Of a DNA stretch of 5,195 nucleotides, positions 1 to 5,195 are shown in pieces. The position numbers and the translations under genes are program-made. The stretch is taken from assembly GCA_023251275.1 (NCBI GenBank), contig JAHEZC010000236.1:1-5195 (forward strand), written 5' to 3'. Positions within the stretch are counted from its first letter, which is position 1. The number at the start of each line of letters is the position of its first letter. The notes under the pieces are model-generated. The model did no database searches and was not told where the DNA came from. It was given only the letters and a program-made list of their open reading frames with translations. Source of the DNA: Parafilimonas sp. Its GTDB lineage: Bacteria > Bacteroidota > Bacteroidia > Chitinophagales > Chitinophagaceae.

Positions 1-1025
1 ACTGTTCCGCCTGCCCCTGCACCTAAATGATGATCCATTATGTTGTGACCTAATTCGCCACTGCTGCTCCCGAGGCCATCGGGCCAGACATCTGTGGCAG
101 AGTTCATCAATATCCATGCACTGTTTAATGTAGAAGCATTAAGGAAAATAATTTTTGCCTTGTAGGTGGATGTCTTATTTGTTTCAGCATCCAGTACTTC
201 CACGCCCGTTGCTCTTTTTTTGTCTTTATCGTACAAAATTTTTGTAACAATGCTCCAGGGTCGAAGGGTAAGATTACCTGTTTTCATGGCAGCAGGCAAT
301 GTGGAAGATTGAGTACTGAAATAGGCGCCAAAGGGGCATCCCACCCAACACTTGTTTCTGAACTGGCAAGCCGTTCTGCCTTCATGCGGCACGGTAATGT
401 TTGCCACCCGCCCAATGATCATCCTGCGCTTGCCTTTATAATGATCTTTAATACGTGCAGCGACATCCTTCTCTACGCAATTCATTTCCATAGGAGGGAG
501 AAATTGCCCATCAGGCAATTGGGGCAAACCTTCTATTGAGCCACTGATGCCTGCAAATTTTTCTGCATGATCGTACCAGGGGGCAATATCTTTATACCGT
601 ATAGGCCAGTCAACTGCAATACCTTCTTTCGCATTTGCTTCAAAATCCAGGTCGCTCATCCGATAACTTTGACGCCCCCACATTAATGAACGACCCCCAA
701 CATGATAACCGCGAAACCAGTCGAATCTTTTTATTTCTGTGTATGGACTGTCCTTATCGCTTGCCCACCAGTCAAGATTTGATTCATTTAAAGGATAATC
801 TCTTTTTAAAACGGGATAATCATTGATCATTTGCTGGGTACGTCGTCCGCGATGAGGGAAATCCCATGCTTCTTTTGTGGCGCTTGGATAATCCTTTACG
901 TGCTCAATATTCTTTCCCCGCTCGAGCATGATGGTTTTCAAACCTTTTTCACACAGCTCTTTTGCGGCCCAGCCACCGCTGATGCCTGAACCGATGACGA
1001 TAGCATCAAAGACATTGTCAGCCAT
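1..1025 (-). CDS. GMC-family FAD-dependent sugar dehydrogenase, second tandem copy (3' end cut by window edge)
   Basis: Hand translation from the ATG at 1025-1023 gives 341 uninterrupted codons running off the left edge. By comparison with the neighbouring copy, about 218 residues (roughly 655 bp) are missing. The protein begins MADNVFDAIVIGSGISGG, with the Rossmann FAD-binding GSGISGG at residues 12-18 and an acidic Glu35 in LERG, the usual ribose-binding position. The GMC segment GGRSLMWGRQ starts at residue 110. Cys220, Cys226 and Cys230 (DNA 336-368) form C-x5-C-x3-C, the spacing of the [3Fe-4S] ligands in bacterial FAD glucose dehydrogenase catalytic subunits. The likely role is FAD-linked oxidation of a sugar or glycoside with electron transfer to a protein partner. 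The catalytic His/Asn pair lies outside the window, so activity of this copy cannot be judged. I see no signal peptide. The gene is the downstream member of a tandem pair, 154 bp after its paralogue, and shows no sign of decay in the visible part. The family call is firm; the substrate is unknown. Confidence 0.93.
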   Translation of the reverse strand, partial: MADNVFDAIVIGSGISGGWAAKELCEKGLKTIMLERGKNIEHVKDYPSATKEAWDFPHRGRRTQQMINDYPVLKRDYPLNESNLDWWASDKDSPYTEIKRFDWFRGYHVGGRSLMWGRQSYRMSDLDFEANAKEGIAVDWPIRYKDIAPWYDHAEKFAGISGSIEGLPQLPDGQFLPPMEMNCVEKDVAARIKDHYKGKRRMIIGRVANITVPHEGRTACQFRNKCWVGCPFGAYFSTQSSTLPAAMKTGNLTLRPWSIVTKILYDKDKKRATGVEVLDAETNKTSTYKAKIIFLNASTLNSAWILMNSATDVWPDGLGSSSGELGHNIMDHHLGAGAGGT

Positions 1026-1054
1026 GATATTTTGATTTTAAGTTGTCAGCAAAT
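1026..1054 (-). promoter_or_regulatory. Conserved A-rich leader of the second GMC gene
   Basis: The 29 bases upstream of the start codon align without gaps to the 29 bases upstream of the paralogue (2860-2888), with about 7 mismatches. The shared core AACTTAAAA sits at the same distance from both ATGs, 11-19 bases upstream. No Shine-Dalgarno sequence is present. A-rich leaders of this kind are usual in Bacteroidota, where initiation relies little on anti-Shine-Dalgarno pairing. The segment may simply be the edge of the duplicated block, or it may be kept as a translation-initiation element. A further AACTTAAAA lies upstream at 1118-1126 in the same gap. I found no convincing TTTG / TAnnTTTG promoter pair here. 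Confidence 0.4.
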
Positions 1055-1179
1055 CATATTTTATCAACATGGATTGTTTGCTTCAGGATTTTTTTGCCAC
1101 AATAATCAGCTTCTATTTTTTAAGTTATCTCAATAAAAACCAATTGCAATTCACTATTGAACATTTCACTCTTCGCGAC
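1055..1179. other. Intergenic remainder between the two GMC genes, no gene
   Basis: This AT-rich spacer holds a perfect 10-bp palindrome, aattgcaatt, at 1142-1151. A third AACTTAAAA (minus strand, 1118-1126) lies in a context that loosely resembles the GMC leaders. Near the upstream stop codon, TTCACT-type words recur at about 15-bp spacing (around 1150-1170). No GC-rich hairpin followed by a T-tract is visible, so there is no evidence that transcription stops between the two GMC genes. Read-through from the upstream genes is plausible, and an additional internal promoter cannot be excluded. Confidence 0.5.
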
Positions 1180-2859
1180 TTATAAATTACCCTTCTTTAA
1201 TTCATTCACCGCATAATCTGCCGCTCTTGCAGTAAATGCCATGTAGGTAAGCGATGGATTTTGACAAGCTGCGGATGTCATGAATGAGCCATCCGTTACA
1301 AACACGTTCATACAGTCCCATACCTGGTTCCATTTATTCAGCACCGAAGTTTTTGAATCTTTTCCCATGCGAGCTGTGCCCATTTCGTGAATACCCCGGC
1401 CGGGTGTGCCATCACCATCGTAGCCTCCGACATTTTTGACCCCTGCCGCTTCAAGCATTTCTTTGCCATCCTCCAGCATGTCTTTGCGCATCTTTTTTTC
1501 ATTCTCCTTTAGTTCGCAATCAATTGCCAGCACATTCAGACCCCACTTATCTTTCTTTGTTTTATCCAGCGTTACTTTGTTTTCATGATAGGGAAGAATT
1601 TCACCAAAACCACCCATTCCAAATGACCAAACTCCAGGCTCAGCTATGGCTTCTTTGTATTCCGCACCAATGCTATATTCCGCCACATCATGCCCCCAAC
1701 CTGCACGGCCACCACCGCCCTGGTATCCAAAACCCCTGATATAGTCCCTCTTATCTCCAAAGAAATTACGGAAACGAGGAACATACACACCGTTTGCCCG
1801 ACGGCCAAAGACATATTTGTCTTCGTAACCTTCCACAATTCCACCAACACCTATTCCGAGATGATGATCCATTAAATTGTGCCCAAGTTCTCCGCTGCTG
1901 CTTCCCAAGCCGTCCGGCCAGACATCTGTGGCAGAATTCATTAGTATCCAGGCAGAATTTAAAGTTGAGGCATTCAGAAAAATGATTTTGGCAAAATATT
2001 CATAAGTTTTCATGGTTTCTCCATCCAGCACCTCTACGCCAGTAGCCCGCTTCTTGTCTTTATCGTATAAAATTTTGGTAACAATTGCCCAGGGACGAAC
2101 CGTAAGATTTCCTGTTTTCATGGCCGCAGGTAATGTAGAAGACTGTGTGCTGAAATAACCACCGAAGGGGCAACCTACCCAGCACTTATCCCTGAACTGG
2201 CATTGTTGCCTGCCTGGATGAGGCGCCGTAATGTGCGCAGTGCGGCCAATGATCATTGGACGCTTGCCTTTGTAATGCTCTTTGATTCTTGCTGCCACAT
2301 CCTTTTCCACGCAGTTCATATCCATTGGCGGCAGGAATTGACCATCGGGTAACTGAAGAAGGCCTTCTTTAGATCCGCTTATACCGGCAAATGATTCTAC
2401 GTAATCATACCATTTTTCAATATCTGCATACCGTACAGGCCAATCCACTGCAATGCCATCTTTTGCATTTTCTTCAAAGTACAGATCACTCCACCTGTAA
2501 CTTTGCCGCCCCCACATCAATGAGCGCCCACCTACATGATAACCGCGAAACCAATCGAAGCGTTTTATCTCAGTATAAGGGCTGTCTTTATCACTTGCCC
2601 ACCAGTCAAGATTCGTTTCGTTCAAAGGATAATCTCTTTTTAAAACGGGATAGTCTTTGATCATTTGTTGAGTGCGTTCGCCTCTGTGCGGAAAATCCCA
2701 TGCTTCTTTGGTAGCGCTTGGGTAATCTTTTACATGCTCAATATTTTTTCCACGTTCAAGCATGATTGTTTTTAAGCCCTTTTCAGTCAATTCCTTTGCA
2801 GCCCAGCCTCCGCTGATGCCCGAGCCGATAACAATTGCGTCATACACATTGTCTGCCAT
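1180..2859 (-). CDS. GMC-family FAD-dependent sugar dehydrogenase with iron-sulfur cysteine motif, first tandem copy
   Basis: This complete 559-residue protein is in the usual size range for catalytic subunits of the gluconate/FAD glucose dehydrogenase type of GMC enzyme. Visible elements, in order: GSGISGG FAD-binding loop (12-18); LERG with Glu35; GGRSLMWGRQ (110-119); Cys220, Cys226 and Cys230 in C-x5-C-x3-C (DNA 2170-2202), matching the [3Fe-4S] ligand spacing of bacterial electron-transferring FAD glucose dehydrogenase; catalytic His491 in HEMGTARMG (codon 1387-1389); and Asn534 in CQNPSLTY (codon 1258-1260), within the C-terminal GMC domain. The expected reaction is oxidation of a sugar or glycoside hydroxyl to a carbonyl, with electrons leaving through FAD and the cluster to a cytochrome or quinone. 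The protein has no signal peptide. Known relatives are exported attached to a Tat-signal-bearing small subunit, and none is encoded here. The start is supported by the identical N-terminus and leader in the paralogue. Substrate specificity (glucose, glycosides, gluconate, polyols) cannot be decided from sequence alone. Confidence 0.95.
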   Translation of the reverse strand: MADNVYDAIVIGSGISGGWAAKELTEKGLKTIMLERGKNIEHVKDYPSATKEAWDFPHRGERTQQMIKDYPVLKRDYPLNETNLDWWASDKDSPYTEIKRFDWFRGYHVGGRSLMWGRQSYRWSDLYFEENAKDGIAVDWPVRYADIEKWYDYVESFAGISGSKEGLLQLPDGQFLPPMDMNCVEKDVAARIKEHYKGKRPMIIGRTAHITAPHPGRQQCQFRDKCWVGCPFGGYFSTQSSTLPAAMKTGNLTVRPWAIVTKILYDKDKKRATGVEVLDGETMKTYEYFAKIIFLNASTLNSAWILMNSATDVWPDGLGSSSGELGHNLMDHHLGIGVGGIVEGYEDKYVFGRRANGVYVPRFRNFFGDKRDYIRGFGYQGGGGRAGWGHDVAEYSIGAEYKEAIAEPGVWSFGMGGFGEILPYHENKVTLDKTKKDKWGLNVLAIDCELKENEKKMRKDMLEDGKEMLEAAGVKNVGGYDGDGTPGRGIHEMGTARMGKDSKTSVLNKWNQVWDCMNVFVTDGSFMTSAACQNPSLTYMAFTARAADYAVNELKKGNL

Positions 2860-2888
2860 GAATTTTTATTTTTAAGTTACAAGCAAAT
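2860..2888 (-). promoter_or_regulatory. Conserved A-rich leader of the first GMC gene
   Basis: These 29 bases match the leader of the paralogous gene at 1026-1054 without gaps, including AACTTAAAA at 11-19 bases before the ATG. The segment has no Shine-Dalgarno motif and is strongly A/T-rich, as expected for Bacteroidota translation starts. Its conservation in both copies supports the chosen ATG. Whether it has regulatory meaning beyond being part of the duplicated segment is open. Confidence 0.4.
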
Positions 2889-2903
2889 TATTTTTTGAAG
2901 AAA

Positions 2904-2931
2904 ATGGTGAAAAATGAATGGTGAGTAATGA
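2904..2931 (+). repeat. Short 7-bp-period tandem repeat (NNNNTGA), four units
   Basis: Read on the plus strand, four consecutive heptamers are atggtga, aaaatga, atggtga and gtaatga. The first and third are identical and every unit ends in TGA. Two further out-of-phase heptamers ending in TGA, ctgttga and catctga, occupy 2944-2957. The repeat fills most of the 110-bp gap between the TIM-barrel stop codon and the first GMC gene. It encodes nothing evident and has no T-tract or strong stem, so I treat it as low-complexity intergenic sequence. Confidence 0.55.
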
Positions 2932-2969
2932 CTATAAAACTTACTGTTGACATCTGACTACTCATGTTG

Positions 2970-3854
2970 CTACACATCACATATTTCAATAGCTCTTCGA
3001 AGGGATGCTATTTTATCCTGTGCAGCAGGAATAAATTCCTGGGCAACGTAACCCTTGAAGCCTGTTTCAACGATAGCTTTCATTATGGCGGGATAATACA
3101 ACTCCTGTGTTTCATCAATTTCATGTCTGCCAGGGACGCCGCCTGTATGATAATGCCCGAAATACTGCACATTTTCCCGAATGGTCCTGATCACATCGCC
3201 TTCATCAATCTGCATGTGGTAAATATCATACAGCAACTTGAAATTCGGGCTGCTCAATCGTTTGCATAATTCTACACCCCAAGGGGACTTATCACACATA
3301 TAATCTTTATGATCCACTTTGCTGTTCAATAATTCCATGTGAACAGTGATACCGCTTTTTTCGGCAAGTGGCAATACCTTCTGCAACCCTTCCACACAAT
3401 TTTTCAATCCCGTTTCGTCATCCATCCCGTTGCGGCTGCCGCTGAAGCAGATCACGTCTTTATAACCTGCCGTCACCATTAACGGAATCACTTCCAGGTA
3501 ATCCCTGACTAATTGTTCATGATACATTTTCTCATTGAAGCCATTTGTAAGGCTCACCTTGCCATTATGGTAACACATGGAAGAATAGATACCATACTTC
3601 TGCAGCATTGGCCAGTCTTTTGGTCCCATCAGGTCAATCGCATTAAAGCCGATATCTTTCACAGCTTTACATAATTCTTCAACAGACAAGAAGCTATAGG
3701 TCCATTGGCAAACAGAGTGGTTTATATTTCCTTTCAAAGTGGTTTCGTTTTTATTTTCGCAACTGAATGAAGATATTACAGGTGCAACAGACAACGCTGC
3801 TGAGCCCGCTAAAATATTTTTTATTACTGTGCGCCTGTTTTGATGCGATGCCAT
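2970..3854 (-). CDS. Hydroxypyruvate-isomerase-like TIM-barrel sugar isomerase/epimerase with RR-type export signal
   Basis: This 294-residue protein belongs to the xylose-isomerase-like TIM-barrel (AP endonuclease 2) superfamily. The N-terminus has twin arginines, NRRTVIKN (6-13), then a hydrophobic stretch (about 14-30) and Cys32. This resembles a Tat signal, possibly of a lipoprotein, although SFS before the Cys is a poor lipobox. The mature part starts near residue 45. Putative metal ligands in family order are Glu174 in HMELLN, Asp210 in LLYDIYH, His234 or His236 in GHYHTGG, and Glu273 in AQEF. VPGRHE (240-245, DNA 3120-3137) followed by YYPAI strongly recalls hydroxypyruvate isomerase (Hyi), but the substrate may be another keto-sugar or sugar acid. 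The start lies 11 bp after the permease stop with only an A-rich leader, so the two genes are probably co-transcribed and translationally coupled. In context, it probably isomerises, epimerises or otherwise processes a carbonyl sugar handled by the GMC dehydrogenases. A true glycolytic-type Hyi would be cytoplasmic, so the signal argues for a different role. Confidence 0.88.
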   Translation of the reverse strand: MASHQNRRTVIKNILAGSAALSVAPVISSFSCENKNETTLKGNINHSVCQWTYSFLSVEELCKAVKDIGFNAIDLMGPKDWPMLQKYGIYSSMCYHNGKVSLTNGFNEKMYHEQLVRDYLEVIPLMVTAGYKDVICFSGSRNGMDDETGLKNCVEGLQKVLPLAEKSGITVHMELLNSKVDHKDYMCDKSPWGVELCKRLSSPNFKLLYDIYHMQIDEGDVIRTIRENVQYFGHYHTGGVPGRHEIDETQELYYPAIMKAIVETGFKGYVAQEFIPAAQDKIASLRRAIEICDV

Positions 3855-3865
3855 TTCGTTTATAT

Positions 3866-5158
3866 TTATGCGATAACTGAAGTTTGTAATGTTGGTTTCT
3901 TTCTGCCACGCATGTAAAAAAATAAGATTGTAAAAGCAACAATCAAAATTAAAGGTATAATCAATGTCGTGTTTATTATTTCAGGACCAGCGGCTTTCTT
4001 TGCTTCATCTAATGCGTTTGCCATTTCGGAGCCCGGAGGGGCTTCCATGTAATCTTTTAAATTTGAACCTGGAGTAAGCCTGCTGGAAAGTAATTGATCG
4101 TAGTGACTGCCCATAAATATGGTATATACTGATACGGCAAACATGCCTGCGCCACCCAGCAGGTTTATGCCAACAGCGCCTGTTTTTGGTAAATTTTCAG
4201 AAACAAACCCCAGCATACAAGGCCAGAAATAGCAAACACCGATTCCAAAAAATAACGCTCCGATAAATAGCATATACCCGGAAGTATGGCCCAACAGATA
4301 TAAGCCCAATGCTGAAAAAATTGCAGATAATAATAAAACTCCTGTTGGCGAAAAACGATGCACAACCGGTTCGGCAAAGCCCCGGCCAATAACCATGACT
4401 CCTGTTTCAATAGTCAACAACAAGATCGCATTGTCGCTTACATTTTTTAATAATACATCTATCCATTGGCCGGTAAAAAGTTCTGTAATAGCTGTGCCAA
4501 ACATCAATATGATCATGATAATAAAAAGAGGGTTAAGCAATGACTTGTACATCTGACCTGTGCTCACACCACTGGACACACGCTCCGTTACCGGAAACTT
4601 TAATTTGCTGAAAAGAAATCCGTATAAAAGCGTAGGTATAATCATGAGACCAACCTGCACCTGCCAGCCGATATTAATTTTATTCAATAAAAAAACCAGC
4701 AATGTGCCGATCACGATACCGCCGGGAAACCACAGATGAAAATGATTAAGTTTCGTGGTCTTGTCTTCAGGGTAAAGGGAAACAACAAGTGGGTTGCAGG
4801 CTGCTTCTACGGTACCGTTTGCCAGCCCGATGAGCAAGGTTGAGGTAAATAAAGCCGCATAAGGGCTTGAAAATTGCCCTGCGAAAATAGTAAGGATAAT
4901 ACCGGCCAGGTGAAATACAAAGGCCATAATGAGCAATCTTTTCATCCCGATAATATCTACTACTATTCCGCCAAATATTACAGCCAGGGGAAACCCCCAG
5001 AATGCAGTAGCTGCAATGGTACCCAACTGTGCCTTATCTAAATGAAACTGGTCACCCAGCGTACCCAGTATTCCGGCCCTGATTCCAAAGGAAAGAGATG
5101 TTACAAGTAATGATAAACAACTCGCAATAAATAGTTTGTTTCGGTTAATTGCTGACAT
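3866..5158 (-). CDS. MFS sugar permease, FHS/FucP-like
   Basis: This 430-residue integral membrane protein has about 12 hydrophobic helices, roughly at 8-30, 45-66, 73-93, 100-121, 140-160, 164-183, 208-229, 245-262, 270-290, 295-315, 325-349 and 395-416. The loop after helix 2 carries the MFS motif A pattern G-x3-D-x2-G-x-K-R (Gly64, Asp68, Gly71, Lys73, Arg74). The stretch from ANGTVEAACNP (113-123) to NHFHLWFPGG (138-147) resembles the N-terminal-half signature of fucose/glucose/galactose symporters. The expected role is inner-membrane, ion-coupled import of a sugar or oxidised sugar. The loop before the last helix (about 350-394) is long, polar and predicted periplasmic if the N-terminus is cytoplasmic. 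The ATG at 5158-5156 is followed by a short polar segment and helix 1, which suits the family. It is the first visible gene of the cluster; only 37 bp of upstream sequence is available. The exact substrate is not determinable. Confidence 0.9.
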   Translation of the reverse strand: MSAINRNKLFIASCLSLLVTSLSFGIRAGILGTLGDQFHLDKAQLGTIAATAFWGFPLAVIFGGIVVDIIGMKRLLIMAFVFHLAGIILTIFAGQFSSPYAALFTSTLLIGLANGTVEAACNPLVVSLYPEDKTTKLNHFHLWFPGGIVIGTLLVFLLNKINIGWQVQVGLMIIPTLLYGFLFSKLKFPVTERVSSGVSTGQMYKSLLNPLFIIMIILMFGTAITELFTGQWIDVLLKNVSDNAILLLTIETGVMVIGRGFAEPVVHRFSPTGVLLLSAIFSALGLYLLGHTSGYMLFIGALFFGIGVCYFWPCMLGFVSENLPKTGAVGINLLGGAGMFAVSVYTIFMGSHYDQLLSSRLTPGSNLKDYMEAPPGSEMANALDEAKKAAGPEIINTTLIIPLILIVAFTILFFYMRGRKKPTLQTSVIA

Positions 5159-5195
5159 AATCGTTAGATTTATGAGGGTGATAAGTAGGCAGTAA
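5159..5195 (-). other. Upstream edge of the permease gene, no feature resolved
   Basis: Only 37 bases precede the permease start codon. They contain no Shine-Dalgarno motif and no recognisable Bacteroidota promoter pair. The promoter or an upstream operon gene, if there is one, lies beyond the window. Confidence 0.3.

Larger units (their letters stand above)
1..2888 (-). repeat. Tandem gene duplication (two GMC oxidoreductase units)
   Basis: The block 1-1054 aligns to 1835-2888 at a constant offset of 1834 bp with no indel over 341 codons plus 29 bp of leader. Hand comparison gives about 40 amino-acid differences. Five fall in residues 1-122, 23 in residues 123-224 and 12 in residues 225-341. 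Residues 83-122 and 290-328 are identical between the copies. In residues 83-122, 17 of 40 codons differ and all the changes are silent. This indicates an established duplication under purifying selection in both copies, not a very recent duplication, an assembly artefact or gene conversion of that block. The downstream boundary of the duplication lies outside the window. Confidence 0.93.

Noticed and set aside
309..539. Plus-strand open frame of 76 codons
   Set aside because: It lies entirely antisense to the second GMC gene, shows no recognisable domain and has no supporting context.
635..826. Plus-strand open frame of 63 codons, apparently conserved as a related frame at 2391-2660
   Set aside because: The two frames resemble each other (both contain DNRET followed by similar text) only because they are antisense to the duplicated GMC genes. 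The conservation is explained by the coding strand, so it is not evidence for a separate gene.
1046..1070. Possible Bacteroidota -7 promoter element near ATGATTTG upstream of the second GMC gene
   Set aside because: It does not fit TAnnTTTG, and no TTTG lies at the right distance upstream. It falls in the duplicated leader and is better explained as part of that block.
1..2888. Assembly artefact as the cause of the two near-identical GMC genes
   Set aside because: About 12 % amino-acid divergence with many silent changes spread across the aligned region is far too much for sequencing error or a collapsed repeat.
2922..2964. Possible terminator hairpin after the TIM-barrel gene (TGAGTA pairing with TACTCA)
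   Set aside because: The stem is only 6 bp with a 31-base loop, is not GC-rich and is not followed by a T-tract on the transcribed strand.
2964..3269. Plus-strand open frame of 101 codons
   Set aside because: It is antisense to the C-terminal half of the TIM-barrel gene, whose metal-binding motifs establish the true coding strand. The composition looks like a shadow frame.
3751..3942. Minus-strand open frame of 63 codons spanning the permease/TIM-barrel junction
   Set aside because: It overlaps the ends of two well-supported genes in another frame and has no recognisable features.
4165..4410. Minus-strand open frame of 81 codons inside the permease gene
   Set aside because: It is a different frame within a gene whose 12-helix pattern and MFS motif A establish the real frame.

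Overview
The window carries four protein-coding genes, all on the minus strand, so transcription runs from right to left. Composition is moderately AT-rich. Start codons follow A-rich leaders with no Shine-Dalgarno motif. The protein types (an FHS-like sugar MFS permease, a hydroxypyruvate-isomerase-like TIM barrel with an RR-type leader, and GMC oxidoreductases beginning MADNVYDAIVIGSGISGG) suggest a Bacteroidota genome. Chitinophagaceae or a neighbouring family is a guess from general resemblance, not something the sequence proves.

Layout in transcription order: (1) 5158-3866, a complete 12-helix MFS permease of 430 residues. (2) 3854-2970, a complete 294-residue TIM-barrel isomerase or epimerase, 11 bp after the permease and with an N-terminal export-type signal. 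(3) 2859-1180, a complete 559-residue GMC oxidoreductase, 110 bp further on. (4) 1025-1, a second GMC oxidoreductase cut by the left edge after 341 codons, 154 bp after the first. The two GMC genes are tandem paralogues. Over the shared 341 residues I count about 40 substitutions (about 88 % identity) and no insertion or deletion, and the similarity extends 29 bp upstream of each start codon.

Functional reading: both GMC proteins have a cysteine pattern, C-x5-C-x3-C, with the spacing of the [3Fe-4S] ligands in the catalytic subunit of bacterial electron-transferring FAD glucose dehydrogenases. The complete copy also has the GMC catalytic His and Asn. This points to respiratory-type sugar or glycoside dehydrogenases that pass electrons to a partner, not to oxygen. 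With a sugar permease and a Hyi/tagatose-epimerase-type TIM barrel, the cluster looks like an oxidative sugar (possibly 3-keto-glycoside or keto-sugar) utilisation module. The substrate cannot be read from the sequence. The expected small subunit and cytochrome are not in the window and may lie beyond the left edge.

There is no gene-free stretch longer than 300 bp. I saw no RNA gene, CRISPR array, insertion sequence, integrase or convincing terminator. The gap between the TIM-barrel gene and the first GMC gene holds a short 7-bp-period repeat.
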